The notes under the pieces: model-generated | Seen by the model: the letters and a program-made list of their open reading frames with translations, nothing else | What the model was told of the DNA's origin: nothing | Database searches by the model: none | Made by a program: the position numbers and the translations under genes | Shown here: piece by piece, positions 1-9,537 of the stretch | Position numbering within the stretch: position 1 is the stretch's first letter | Layout: each line of letters starts with the position of its first letter | Origin: an uncultured Muribaculaceae bacterium | GTDB taxonomy: Bacteria; Bacteroidota; Bacteroidia; Bacteroidales; Muribaculaceae | NCBI GenBank assembly: GCA_947629175.1 | Contig: CANRCT010000009.1 | Location: forward strand, 1 to 64,000 | Length of the DNA: 64,000 bases | Direction of reading: 5' to 3'

Positions 1-74
1 TGACTCCTACAGGATTCAAACCTGTAACCTTCTGATCCGTAGTCAGATGCTCTATTCAGTTGAGCTAAGGAGCC
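1..74 (-). tRNA. tRNA-Arg (anticodon ACG)
   Basis: The minus strand folds as a cloverleaf. The acceptor GGCTCCT pairs with AGGAGTC (one G-T wobble), the anticodon stem is TCTGA/TCAGA around loop CTACGGA, and the T arm carries GGTTTGAATCC. The anticodon ACG reads CGN arginine codons once A34 is converted to inosine. The discriminator base is A at position 1, so any encoded CCA would lie outside the window. A well-matched promoter sits 50 bp upstream. Confidence 0.95.
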
Positions 75-123
75 ATCAATACGCAAACTTGTCTTGAATC
101 GCTCTCGATCCCGTTTGCGACTG

Positions 124-155
124 CAAAGTTAATACCTTTTTCACTCCCCGCCAAA
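124..155 (-). promoter_or_regulatory. Promoter of tRNA-Arg
   Basis: On the minus strand a TTTG (152-155) is followed after exactly 20 bp by TAACTTTG (124-131). This matches the Bacteroidetes primary sigma consensus TTTG-N19-21-TAnnTTTG. Transcription would start near position 117-119, about 45 nt before the tRNA. Confidence 0.75.
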
Positions 156-348
156 TTTTTTTCTACTTTTTTGAGACAGTAAATGGCGCCATAGGTGTAA
201 TTGTATGTATATAAGGGAATAAGTATGATGATGGCGGACTTGAATGGATTGCCGTAGAATTACGGCTGTCGGGCGACTGGAGCTGTAAGGACGACGGTGT
301 CGCGACGCCGGTGTCGAGAAAATAAGGTGCGACGATCATGTGGGAGGC

Positions 349-379
349 TTGCAATTGACGCAAAAAATGGTTAATTTTG
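349..379 (+). promoter_or_regulatory. Promoter of the nucleotidase operon, almost touching the start codon
   Basis: TTG (349-351), a 20-bp spacer and TAATTTTG (372-379) fit the Bacteroidetes -33/-7 pattern. The ATG at 387 begins only 7 nt after the -7 box, so the predicted transcription start coincides with or nearly touches the start codon. The message may be leaderless. Confidence 0.6.
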
Positions 380-386
380 TCAGCAT

Positions 387-1907
387 ATGAACAGACTGCT
401 ATTAATGGCGGCTGCCGTTGCGACAGCCGCATCGGTCGTGGCTTCGGCGCCTGACGACCGCCTTATCATACTTCACACCAATGACACTCACAGCCGTATT
501 GATCCCGATGCATCGGACCGAGGGGGCATTCTGCGCCGCAAGGTGCTGGTTGACAGTGTGCGCGATGCTGAAACGAATGTGCTCCTTGTCGATGCCGGCG
601 ATGCCGTGCAGGGCACGCTGTATTATTCGCTCTTCGGAGGTGAGGTAGAGCGCAAGATGATGAATGCGCTCGGTTATGATATCCAGATACTCGGCAATCA
701 TGAGTTTGATAACGGTATGGATGCTCTTGCCAGGGAGTGGAGTCAACTCAACGCATCGCGCATTACTACAAATTACGACCTGACCGGGACTCCGCTTGAC
801 TCCATATTCGTTCCTTACGAGATACGTAAGTTCGGCGACCGACGGATCGCTTTCATTGCCATAAATATTGATCCTGACGGAATGATATCGGCTTTCAATA
901 CCGCAGGCTTGAAATATCTCGACGGCATAAAGGCTGCAAATGCCACTGCCTGGCATTTGAGGCACAATGAAAAGGCGGATATGGTGATAGCCATAACACA
1001 TATTGGCCATAGTGTGGCACCCGGCTATACCGATCTTGATCTTGCACGCAACAGCGAGGATATAGATATGATAATCGGAGGACACTCCCACACGCTGATC
1101 AATCCCGAAGATCCGGGATCGCCTCAATGGGCAGCTCTTAATGCGCAGGGCGACACCGTGGTCATCGCTCAGGCCGGTTCATGGGGGGCATACGTAGGCA
1201 AGGTTGAGATCGACCTTCCTACACTGGCAGTCAGCACTTCGGTAATTCCGGTAAATTCGCGTCTGGATGACCGGGTGGATCAGGCTGCCGCCGCCATACT
1301 CCGGCCATATAGGGCGAAAGTCGATTCCATCCTCTCTATCCCTGTTTCTGAAGCTGCAGCGCCGATAGTCAAAGCCGACTGGGGGCTCGTCAATCTCGTC
1401 AGCGACTTAGTGGCTGAGAAAGGCAGCCGCCTTAACGGCGCGCCGGTCGACATGGCTATAATGAACCGCGGCGGTATCCGCTGCGATCTCGACAGCGGTG
1501 TCATCACTAAGGGAGCCATAATGCAGATGCTTCCGTTTGACAATCATGTGGTGGTGATCGAGGTCAGCGGCGCCGACCTCATCCAGGCATTTGAGGTTAT
1601 GGCCGGACGCAAGGGCGATGGCATCAGCGGGGCATCGGCCGTGATTGATCCCATGACGCTTACGTGCCGCAGTATACGGGTCGGAGACAGGAAGATCGAT
1701 CCTTCAAAGCGCTATAGAGTGGCCACTATTGATTATCTCGCTATGGGAGGCGACTTCCTTAGCAGCCTTAAAAACGCTACGATCCTTCATCGCAGCGAGC
1801 CATTGCTTTACGATGATGTCATCGGATTACTCAGAGAAAAGACAAAAGGCTCATTGCCGATAGTGCCCGATACCACGGTCAGAATGACAGTAGCTCCCGA
1901 TCGTTAA
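387..1907 (+). CDS. Periplasmic UshA-type 5'-nucleotidase / metallophosphatase
   Basis: A 506-residue secreted protein with both halves of the UshA/5'-nucleotidase family. After an N-terminal signal peptide (about residues 1-21), the calcineurin-like metallophosphoesterase domain shows HTNDTH (30-35), GDAVQG, GNHEFDNG (103-110), THIGHS and GGHSH, which bind two metal ions. The C-terminal 5'-nucleotidase domain shows NRGGIR and the substrate-binding region around YLAMGGDF. It should hydrolyse nucleotides or related phosphoesters in the periplasm for nucleoside and phosphate salvage. Many Bacteroidales encode the two domains as adjacent separate genes; here they are fused. The start at 387 gives a complete signal peptide; the next ATG (405) would remove its basic end. 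Exact substrate is not readable. Confidence 0.9.
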   Translation: MNRLLLMAAAVATAASVVASAPDDRLIILHTNDTHSRIDPDASDRGGILRRKVLVDSVRDAETNVLLVDAGDAVQGTLYYSLFGGEVERKMMNALGYDIQILGNHEFDNGMDALAREWSQLNASRITTNYDLTGTPLDSIFVPYEIRKFGDRRIAFIAINIDPDGMISAFNTAGLKYLDGIKAANATAWHLRHNEKADMVIAITHIGHSVAPGYTDLDLARNSEDIDMIIGGHSHTLINPEDPGSPQWAALNAQGDTVVIAQAGSWGAYVGKVEIDLPTLAVSTSVIPVNSRLDDRVDQAAAAILRPYRAKVDSILSIPVSEAAAPIVKADWGLVNLVSDLVAEKGSRLNGAPVDMAIMNRGGIRCDLDSGVITKGAIMQMLPFDNHVVVIEVSGADLIQAFEVMAGRKGDGISGASAVIDPMTLTCRSIRVGDRKIDPSKRYRVATIDYLAMGGDFLSSLKNATILHRSEPLLYDDVIGLLREKTKGSLPIVPDTTVRMTVAPDR

Positions 1908-1920
1908 CTTTTCGACTATA

Positions 1921-4899
1921 ATGAACATTTCGTCATATATCAGATCCGTTGTCATGGCCGGTATTGCCTTGACGGCAGTGGCAGGCTTAAATGCAGCCGA
2001 TGGTGTGACATCTTTGAGGCATGATCAGGCCATTGCACGGGAGAGCCGTCACTGGGCCGATTCGGTCATGGAGAGAATGAGTCTGCGCGACAAGGTGGCG
2101 CAGCTGATGGTGCCACGCCTTGATATCGCCGACAATCCGGCCGGACATTCGCAGCTTCGCAGTGTTGTTGCTGATCATAAGGTAGGTGGAATTTTGCTTG
2201 GAAAAGGCTCCGCCGCAACGTATGCTTCGCTCATTGGATATGCCGGTTCGGTGGCCGATATACCGCTCATGGTCACTCTCGATGGCGAATGGGGGCCGGC
2301 CATGCGTGTTACGGATGCACCCCGGTTTCCTTATAATATCTGTCTCGGTGCGATCACCGACGACAGCCTTCTTTACGACTATGGCCGCGAGGTGGCACGC
2401 CAGTGCCGCGAACTTGGCATAAGCGTTGACTTCGCTCCAGTGCTTGATGTCAACTCCAATCCGCGAAATCCGGTCATCGGATACCGTTCGTTCGGAGAGG
2501 ATCCAGTCAGAGTGAGCCGTCTGGGAGTCGCTTTCTCGCGCGGCCTGTCCGATGGGGGAGTGATGCCGGTGGGCAAGCATTTTCCGGGCCATGGCGATAC
2601 GGATACCGACTCCCATCATGCTCTTCCGGTACTCAAACGCACTTCGGAAGAGATGGAGCATACAGAGCTTGTGCCGTTCCGTGATTATATACTGGCAGGC
2701 ATGCCGGCAATAATGACGGGGCATCTCACTGTGCCTTCTCTTGACCCGTCGGGGGCTCCGGCATCCTTATCCCGCGCGATAACTTCCGGATTGCTCCGCG
2801 ATGCCATGAAATTCCAAGGCATTGTGTTTACTGACGCTCTGGCTATGAAAGGAGCCAAGGCCGAGGGCGAAACCAGCAATTGTGTGGCCGCTCTTAAGGC
2901 GGGAGCCGACGTCATGCTTCAGCCTCGCGCTTTGGCTTCAGATATTCAGGCTGTTGTCGCAGCTGTCAAATCAGGAGCTATATCCGAAAAACAGATCGAC
3001 CGGAGCTGTCGCAGGATACTCGAATGGAAATATGCTGCCGGGCTTACCAAAGCGTCACGTCCAAGACCGGCCGGGATAGCATCGCGAATCAATTCGGATT
3101 CGGCCGCCGATATGATCCAACGACTTTCAGAGGCGTCAATCGTGTGTGTGCGCAATGACGGCAACCTTCTGCCAGTCGGAGGTCTGTCGGACAGGTCGAT
3201 CGCTGTTGTGACTCTCGGTGCGTCGGCCGACAATCAGTTCAGTTCCTACTGCCGCAAATATGCCCGTACTACCGATTATGGATTCACTGCCGGCCCTATA
3301 CCTGCCGCGAAACTGGCGGAGATCAACAAGGCGGATCTCGCCATAGTACTTGTGACAACCCAATCGTCGTGGGCCGTCTCGGCGCTTAAACAGATCAATA
3401 CGCCGGCCAAAGCGGCTGTAATCCTCGCCAACCCCTTGAAAATAGGTCAGCTTGTCCCTTCGTTGGACGATTACGGAGCAGTTATTATAGGCGGCGATGA
3501 CATAAAAGCTATGCGTAAGGCTGCTGCCGAAGCGGTGTTCGGAGGCATTGATGTCAGTGGCCGTATGCCGGTGGCAGTGCCCGGTCTGGCGCCTTTAGGC
3601 GCAGGTATCGATTTAGCGAAGAGCCGACTGGGATATTCTTCATTTCGCTCCGCCGGCTTTGATCCTGATCTTAAACGCCGTATCGATTCAATAGCCAAAG
3701 CCGGAGTGGCTTCAGGCGCATATCCGGGATGTCAGGTCGTCGTGGCTCGCGGCGGCAATGTAGTGGTAGATGCCTCGTATGGCAGGATAGAACGCGGAGG
3801 CGCTGCGGAGGTCACCGGCGAGACGCTTTACGACATAGCGTCGATGACCAAGGCTACGGCGACTCTTGCCGGACTGATGAAGGCTTATGATGAAGGTCTG
3901 TTCAAGCTCGATGAACCCATATCTAAGTATATTCCCGAACTTGATGCCACCGAGAAGTCGGATCTGACGCCCTCGCAGCTGCTGTATCACGAATCAGGCA
4001 TGCCTGCGGTCATCAACGTCAACAAGGTGATGATGGATCCCGACAGCTACACAGGGCCTCTGACCAAGGGAAGGGCGTCGGCTGGATACGGCATACGCAT
4101 CGCCCGTCGAGTCTATGGCAACAACAGCGCACGTCTGCGCAGTGATATCACCAGCGCGTCGCCTACAAAAAACAATAGGCTGGAAATTGCCAAAGGCATA
4201 TATGGAGGCACTCCGTTGCGCGACACCATAATGAGCCGCATTCATCAGGCTCCTCTCCGTGCGTCGAAGTCATACCGCTACAGCTGTCTTAACTTCTGCC
4301 TGCTGATGGAGATGGAAGAGAATCTTACAGGCACTGAGCATGACCGTTGGGTAAAGTCGGAAATTTTCGGTCCACTCGGAGCCTGGCATACCGGATTCAG
4401 GCCCCGTGACTATTATCCTGCCGCTAAGATCGCTCCTACAGAGAATGACGCTTTTCTGCGCAGGCAGACCATACGGGGGTATGTCCACGACGAGATAGCA
4501 GCCTTTTCCGGAGGAGTGCAGGGCAATGCGGGCCTCTTTTCCACTGCATCGGATATCGCCAAGTATTCACAGATGCTTCTCAATGGGGGAGTTTATGGCG
4601 GAGAGCGCCTTCTCAATTCCGCGACGGTGAAGAAATTCACCGAAAGCCGCAGCAGCGGTGGACGCCGCGCTCTCGGCTTTGATCTGATGGGCAATCCTCT
4701 CAGTAACGACGATACCGGAGGCTACACGATTTTCGGCCATACTGGTTTTACCGGTACATGTTTCTGGATTGATCCGGAGAAACAGCTGATATTCGTATTC
4801 CTCTCCAACAGAGTCAATCCGTCGCGTGAAAACAGTGCCTTCAGCAAGCTCAATCCCCGTGGACTGATGATGAAAGCCATTTACGAATCCTTACTGTAA
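1921..4899 (+). CDS. Glycoside hydrolase family 3 fused to a class C-type serine hydrolase
   Basis: A 992-residue secreted two-enzyme protein. The N-terminal half is a GH3 domain of the beta-N-acetylhexosaminidase (NagZ) branch, with the KHFPGHGDTDTDSHH motif at about 219-233 that holds the His/Asp general acid dyad. A GH3 C-terminal-like region follows (about 400-580). From about residue 590 there is a beta-lactamase/PBP-fold serine hydrolase with SMTK (641-644, nucleophile Ser641 and Lys644), a tyrosine motif YSCLN (787-791) and HTG (940-942). This fusion is frequent in Bacteroidetes and is thought to act in peptidoglycan recycling or cell-wall turnover; the fused domain's activity is uncertain. 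A signal sequence ends near residue 25. It lies 13 bp after the nucleotidase gene in the same operon. Confidence 0.9.
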   Translation: MNISSYIRSVVMAGIALTAVAGLNAADGVTSLRHDQAIARESRHWADSVMERMSLRDKVAQLMVPRLDIADNPAGHSQLRSVVADHKVGGILLGKGSAATYASLIGYAGSVADIPLMVTLDGEWGPAMRVTDAPRFPYNICLGAITDDSLLYDYGREVARQCRELGISVDFAPVLDVNSNPRNPVIGYRSFGEDPVRVSRLGVAFSRGLSDGGVMPVGKHFPGHGDTDTDSHHALPVLKRTSEEMEHTELVPFRDYILAGMPAIMTGHLTVPSLDPSGAPASLSRAITSGLLRDAMKFQGIVFTDALAMKGAKAEGETSNCVAALKAGADVMLQPRALASDIQAVVAAVKSGAISEKQIDRSCRRILEWKYAAGLTKASRPRPAGIASRINSDSAADMIQRLSEASIVCVRNDGNLLPVGGLSDRSIAVVTLGASADNQFSSYCRKYARTTDYGFTAGPIPAAKLAEINKADLAIVLVTTQSSWAVSALKQINTPAKAAVILANPLKIGQLVPSLDDYGAVIIGGDDIKAMRKAAAEAVFGGIDVSGRMPVAVPGLAPLGAGIDLAKSRLGYSSFRSAGFDPDLKRRIDSIAKAGVASGAYPGCQVVVARGGNVVVDASYGRIERGGAAEVTGETLYDIASMTKATATLAGLMKAYDEGLFKLDEPISKYIPELDATEKSDLTPSQLLYHESGMPAVINVNKVMMDPDSYTGPLTKGRASAGYGIRIARRVYGNNSARLRSDITSASPTKNNRLEIAKGIYGGTPLRDTIMSRIHQAPLRASKSYRYSCLNFCLLMEMEENLTGTEHDRWVKSEIFGPLGAWHTGFRPRDYYPAAKIAPTENDAFLRRQTIRGYVHDEIAAFSGGVQGNAGLFSTASDIAKYSQMLLNGGVYGGERLLNSATVKKFTESRSSGGRRALGFDLMGNPLSNDDTGGYTIFGHTGFTGTCFWIDPEKQLIFVFLSNRVNPSRENSAFSKLNPRGLMMKAIYESLL

Positions 4900-4926
4900 A
4901 AACCATATATCACATACCTTACTCCC

Positions 4927-7647
4927 ATGAGTGACGAATATAATGACGACGACGAGCTCTACGGACTGAACCCGGGCGAAGAGGAGGATAACGGCGAGGC
5001 TGTCGAGGGTGGTTTCGGGTCGATGCTTGTCGACCTCACTGACGACACCGTGCGCCATCAGCTCCGAGGCATGTTCCAGAGCTGGTATCTCGACTATGCG
5101 TCATATACCATTCTTGACCGTGCTATCCCGCATATCGACGATGGATTGAAACCGGTGCAGCGGCGCATACTCCACACGATGAAAAAGCTCGATGACGAGC
5201 ATTTCATCAAAGTGGCCAACATCGTGGGTGCCACCATGGCCTTTCATCCCCATGGCGATTCCTCGATCTATGGCGCGCTCGTGCAGCTCGGCCAGAAGCA
5301 GCTACTGGTCGATACCCAGGGCAACTGGGGCAATACCCTGACTGGCGCCTCGGCGGCCGCCGGACGTTATATCGAGGCTCGCCTCTCACCATTTGCGGTA
5401 GAGGTGCTTTACAATCCCAAGGTGACCGAATGGGTTCCGAGCTATGACGGACGTGACAAAGAGCCTGTGACTCTTCCCGCCAAATTTCCCCTGCTTCTCT
5501 TTCAGGGAGTAGGCGGTATAGCCGTGGGGCTTTCTTCGCTCATCATGCCCCATAATTTCAACGAGATACTCTATGCCGCCGTGGCATATCTCAAGAATGA
5601 GCCGTTCACGCTTTATCCCGACTTCCCTACAGGCGGATTTATTGACGTGTCGCGCTATAACGACGGCGCTCGTGGCGGAAGAATAAAGGTGCGTGCGAAG
5701 ATTGAAAAAATCGACAGCAAGACGCTTGCCATCACGGAAATACCATTCGGGCTGACTACCGAGACGCTTATCGAGACAATCATCAAGGCCAACGACAAAG
5801 GAAAGATCAAGATACGCCGTGTCGACGACAATACTTCGCGCACAGCCCGTATTATCGTCACTCTGCAGCCCGGAACATCGAGCGACAAGGCGATTGATGC
5901 GCTTTATGCTTTCACATCGTGCGAACTGCAGTTGTCGCCCAACTGTTGCGTGATCCATGATGACAAGCCGCGTTTCCTCGGGGTCAGCGACGTGTTGCGC
6001 CACAACGTGGATCATACGCGCGCAATTTTCAAGGCCGAGCTTGAGATCAAGCTTGGCGAGGTCAGGGAGCAGCTGCTGTTCGCCACGCTTGAAAAGATAT
6101 TCATCGAGGAGCGGATATATAAGGACAAGGAGTTTGAGGAAAGCCGGTCGAAGACCGAGGCTATACGCCATATTGACCGTCGTCTGGAACCCTGGAAAGA
6201 GAGATTCATCCGTCCGCTGACCGATGACGATCTGCTTCGCCTGCTTGAGATCAAGATGAGCCGCATACTGCGTTTCAGCTCCGATGCGGCCGACGATGCC
6301 ATAGCTGAATACAACCGGCGTATCGAGGAAATAGAAAAAGATCTGGCTTCGCTTACGGAGTACACTATCCGGTGGTTTGAGCATCTCAAGGAAAAATATG
6401 GAGCGGCCTATCCGCGCCAGACTGTCATAAGGAATTTCGACAGCATCGAGGCCGCAAATGTAGCTGAGGCTACCGAGAAACTTTATATCGACCGCGACGA
6501 GGGCTTCATCGGCACTGCGCTGAAAATAGAGCCTGACAAGCGTGAGAAGGCATTCCTCTTCAACTGCTCGAATATCGACGACATCATAGTGTTCTACCGC
6601 GATGGCAAATACAAGGTGATGCGCGTGCAGGAAAAAGTGTCGGTAGGCAAGGGGATAATCCATGTGGGCCTGTTCAAGCGCAACGACATACGCACAGTCT
6701 ACAATGTCATCTATCAGGATGGCAGAGGAGGCACATATTACATGAAGCGCTTCTCCGTCACCGGCATGACGCGCGACAAGATATATGACTTGACACAGGG
6801 CAAGCCGGGATCGAAGGTCGCATGGTTCACTGCCAACTCCAATGGCGAGGCAGAGTCTGTGAAGGTGGTGCTCAAACCCAAGGCGCGCCTGAAGACACTG
6901 CAGTTTGACGTGGATTTCGCAGAACTCGCGATCAAGGGTCGTGGCGCGATGGGCAATATCGTGACTAAAAATGAGGTGCATCACTTCACGCTCAGCCGTA
7001 AAGGTCATTCGACACTGGGCGGACGTCAGGTGTGGTTCGATCACGATGTGCTGCGCATCAATTACGACGGGCGCGGAGAATATCTCGGCGAGTTCGGCCC
7101 CAGTGATCTGGTGCTTGTGGTGCTTGACAACGGCGAATTTTACACATCGACGTTTGATGCCTCCAACCATTATGAGGAGGGGATAATGCTGATACAGCGT
7201 TTCAGGCCAGAGACGGTATGGACAGCGATATTGCGTGATGCAGACCAGGGCAACTATCCTTATGTGAAGCGTTTTAAGTTTGAGCCGTCGGCTCGTCGTC
7301 AGCGCTATCTCGGCGAGAACGAGCGTTCTGCTCTTATCGCGCTCAGCGACAAGGATGGAGCCCGCTTCCTGGTGACTTTTGGAGGAGCCGATGAAATCCG
7401 AGGCCAGCTGACTCTCGATGCGGATGATTTTATTGCCGTGAAATCGCTGAGAGCCAAAGGGAAGCGACTTACTACGTATGAAGTGGCGTCGATCATAGAA
7501 ATCGAACCGCGTGAGAAGCCCGATCCTGAAAACATGGCGGAATCAGATGGAGAAGCAGATTCAGAGGCGGATGAGGATGATGCTTCCGACGCCCAGTCTG
7601 ACGACGAGGTGCGTGACGAACTGACAGGTCAACAGCGTATATTCTGA
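4927..7647 (+). CDS. parC: DNA topoisomerase IV / gyrase subunit A (ParC-type)
   Basis: A 906-residue type IIA topoisomerase A subunit that cuts and rejoins duplex DNA with its B-subunit partner to decatenate chromosomes or relax supercoils. The winged-helix region contains FHPHGDSSIYGAL (106-118, the quinolone-determining region with serine at the usual resistance position) and AAAGRYIEARL (about 143-153) with the catalytic Tyr148. The C-terminal half has degenerate beta-pinwheel blades and ends in a long acidic tail rich in Asp and Glu. Sequence and length match the ParC-like paralog of Bacteroidetes better than GyrA, but the B subunit is not in the window. Its stop overlaps the next start by 1 nt (TGATG), suggesting translational coupling. 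Confidence 0.88.
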   Translation: MSDEYNDDDELYGLNPGEEEDNGEAVEGGFGSMLVDLTDDTVRHQLRGMFQSWYLDYASYTILDRAIPHIDDGLKPVQRRILHTMKKLDDEHFIKVANIVGATMAFHPHGDSSIYGALVQLGQKQLLVDTQGNWGNTLTGASAAAGRYIEARLSPFAVEVLYNPKVTEWVPSYDGRDKEPVTLPAKFPLLLFQGVGGIAVGLSSLIMPHNFNEILYAAVAYLKNEPFTLYPDFPTGGFIDVSRYNDGARGGRIKVRAKIEKIDSKTLAITEIPFGLTTETLIETIIKANDKGKIKIRRVDDNTSRTARIIVTLQPGTSSDKAIDALYAFTSCELQLSPNCCVIHDDKPRFLGVSDVLRHNVDHTRAIFKAELEIKLGEVREQLLFATLEKIFIEERIYKDKEFEESRSKTEAIRHIDRRLEPWKERFIRPLTDDDLLRLLEIKMSRILRFSSDAADDAIAEYNRRIEEIEKDLASLTEYTIRWFEHLKEKYGAAYPRQTVIRNFDSIEAANVAEATEKLYIDRDEGFIGTALKIEPDKREKAFLFNCSNIDDIIVFYRDGKYKVMRVQEKVSVGKGIIHVGLFKRNDIRTVYNVIYQDGRGGTYYMKRFSVTGMTRDKIYDLTQGKPGSKVAWFTANSNGEAESVKVVLKPKARLKTLQFDVDFAELAIKGRGAMGNIVTKNEVHHFTLSRKGHSTLGGRQVWFDHDVLRINYDGRGEYLGEFGPSDLVLVVLDNGEFYTSTFDASNHYEEGIMLIQRFRPETVWTAILRDADQGNYPYVKRFKFEPSARRQRYLGENERSALIALSDKDGARFLVTFGGADEIRGQLTLDADDFIAVKSLRAKGKRLTTYEVASIIEIEPREKPDPENMAESDGEADSEADEDDASDAQSDDEVRDELTGQQRIF

Positions 7648-8507
7648 TGAAAAGATTTTTGAGACCATTGATGATGGCTGCTTTCATAGCAGCGGCGTCA
7701 TCACTGTCGGCATCGGAGCCGGAAGAGACCTTGCTGCGTCCGGTGACCGCAGCATATACTATAGAGGCAGGTTCGTCGCATCTCGCTGATACATATCTTT
7801 CGCCCATACGCTATACAGGCTGGAGTCTTGGAGCGGGCTACTCAAGGATGCAGGCAATGAAGTTCTCGCCCGAAAAATGGGTAATGGCTTTTGATACACG
7901 CGTGGCAGCCGAACGCACACTCAACCGTGTGGGCAACGCCACTATGTGGTACTGGGGGCTTGATTTACATTGGGCGATGATGAGGCGTGTGCGTCCGGCC
8001 TCCGGAATTACGGTCGGATTCGGCGCCGGCGCCGGCCTGAAAGCCGGATGCCTGTACTCGCAGCGCAACGGCAATAATCCGGCATCAGCCAAAGCCGCTC
8101 TCACAATAGATCTTACCGGCTATGTGGCGTGGAACACGCGTGTCGGACGGCTGCCGCTTACGCTGACATATCGCCCTTCAATTCCTCTTACAGGCGTCTT
8201 TTTTGCGCCTGATTACGGAGAGCTGTATTATGAGATTTATCTTGGAAATCACTCGGGTCTGGCACGTATGGCATGGTGGGGCAATTATTTCGCACTCGAC
8301 CATATGATGGCGGTTGATCTGCACCTTGGCACGACCTCTCTGCGTATCGGATATTCCGGGCAGTTTCTGTCGACCAAGGCGAGTGACATAACGTCGCGGA
8401 TGGCTCGCCATTGCGCCGTCGTAGGCGTCACGGGCGAATGGCTCTCAGTCAGTCCCCGGAAAAAAATATCCCCCAAGGCCCGTATGATCCATGCACTTTA
8501 TGAATAA
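7647..8507 (+). CDS. DUF3316 family exported protein
   Basis: A 286-residue protein with a cleavable signal peptide (about residues 1-24) and alternating hydrophobic/aromatic stretches consistent with a small outer-membrane beta-barrel. The segment around YLSPIRYTGWSLGAGY and the later glycine-rich strands match my memory of DUF3316, found next to topoisomerase A genes in Bacteroidales. Function is unknown. The start overlaps the parC stop by 1 nt and its end overlaps the next gene by 8 nt, so it is part of the same operon. Confidence 0.75.
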   Translation: MKRFLRPLMMAAFIAAASSLSASEPEETLLRPVTAAYTIEAGSSHLADTYLSPIRYTGWSLGAGYSRMQAMKFSPEKWVMAFDTRVAAERTLNRVGNATMWYWGLDLHWAMMRRVRPASGITVGFGAGAGLKAGCLYSQRNGNNPASAKAALTIDLTGYVAWNTRVGRLPLTLTYRPSIPLTGVFFAPDYGELYYEIYLGNHSGLARMAWWGNYFALDHMMAVDLHLGTTSLRIGYSGQFLSTKASDITSRMARHCAVVGVTGEWLSVSPRKKISPKARMIHALYE

Positions 8508-9537
8508 ATATACAGTCTCTGCTATCGCGGCGGCTTCAGTGGCCGTTGCATCGATGATGTCGGCTTGTCATGAATTGCCCGATTATGACAATTCGGCAGA
8601 GGGTAATTTCGATGCTCTATGGACGCTTGTCGACGAACACTATTGTTTTTTCGCCGACAAGGATATAGACTGGAAGGAAACAGGCGACATGTACAGAAGC
8701 CAGATCCGTCCCGGAATGTCGTCGAAGTCATTGTTTGCAGTAATGTCGGCCATGCTCGACGAGCTGCGCGACGGACACGTCAATCTCTCGGCGCCGTTTG
8801 CTACGTCATACTACAGGAAGTGGTGGAGCGATTATCCTCACAACTACGATGAGCGTATCATCCAGCAAAATTATTTCGACTTCGGGTATACTTCGCTCGG
8901 TATGGCGGATTATGGCGTGCTGCTGGCCAACGTCGGTTATCTCCGCTGGCCGACTTTCGACTCTTCGCTCGGCCCGGGCAATATAGATCATATTCTTGCC
9001 TCTTTCTCCATGACCTGCGGTCTGATAATCGATATCCGTGACAACGGGGGAGGACAGGTATCCAATGCCAATGATCTTGTAGCCCACTTTATCACTGAAA
9101 CAATAACAGGTGGATATATCTATCATAAGAGCGGCCCCGGACACAATGATTTCTCAGAGCCCTATCCGGTTAAGATCGAGCCTGTCGGCAACGGGCATGT
9201 GGTGTGGACAAAACCGGTGGTGGTTCTTACCAACCGCGGCACTTTCTCCGCCGCAAACTATTTCACGGCTGTGATGAAACAATTGCCGAATGTGACCGTG
9301 GCCGGCTCTGTCACCGGAGGAGGATGCGGCATGCCTGTGAGCTACGAGCTCCCCAATGGCTGGGGCATACGCCTGTCGTCATCGCCGCTCATCGACTCTC
9401 AGGGCAACTTGACCGAAAACGGAGTGTCACCCACTGAAGGATGCGATGTAGCTATGGATCCTATGGCAGCTTTCAACGGCCGCGATACAATGCTTGACTT
9501 CGCGATAGACTATATCGTGGCTCTCGCGTCACGATAG
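8500..9537 (+). CDS. S41 family (tail-specific/C-terminal processing) serine protease, lipoprotein
   Basis: A 345-residue protein with a lipoprotein signal (MMSAC, lipidated Cys near residue 24). The S41 catalytic domain shows DIRDNGGG (about 178-185) and RGTFSAANYF, where the Ser near residue 250 is the probable nucleophile, followed by a glycine-rich GGGCGMP turn. There is no obvious PDZ domain, unlike classical Prc/CtpA. It probably cleaves exported peptides or proteins at the periplasmic face of a membrane. I chose the ATG at 8500 because it begins a standard signal peptide; another in-frame ATG lies at 8491. It overlaps the DUF3316 gene and, at its 3' end, the convergent ATPase gene. Confidence 0.85.
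   Translation: MNKYTVSAIAAASVAVASMMSACHELPDYDNSAEGNFDALWTLVDEHYCFFADKDIDWKETGDMYRSQIRPGMSSKSLFAVMSAMLDELRDGHVNLSAPFATSYYRKWWSDYPHNYDERIIQQNYFDFGYTSLGMADYGVLLANVGYLRWPTFDSSLGPGNIDHILASFSMTCGLIIDIRDNGGGQVSNANDLVAHFITETITGGYIYHKSGPGHNDFSEPYPVKIEPVGNGHVVWTKPVVVLTNRGTFSAANYFTAVMKQLPNVTVAGSVTGGGCGMPVSYELPNGWGIRLSSSPLIDSQGNLTENGVSPTEGCDVAMDPMAAFNGRDTMLDFAIDYIVALASR

Larger units (their letters stand above)
75..386. other. Intergenic region between tRNA-Arg and the nucleotidase operon
   Basis: About 310 bp with divergent promoters: the tRNA-Arg promoter on the minus strand and a promoter reading right just before position 387. A 6-bp inverted repeat GCCGTA-gaat-TACGGC lies at 251-266. No credible coding sequence was seen; a minus-strand open frame here lacks any family resemblance. 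Confidence 0.5.

Noticed and set aside
163-432. A small gene on the minus strand between tRNA-Arg and the nucleotidase.
   Set aside because: It overlaps the start of the nucleotidase gene and both promoters and shows no protein-like features.
5386-7170. A long open frame of nearly 600 codons on the strand opposite parC, with similar long antisense frames opposite leuA, leuC and gdhA.
   Set aside because: These frames mirror the codon bias of the real genes, have no family resemblance and no promoter or operon context.
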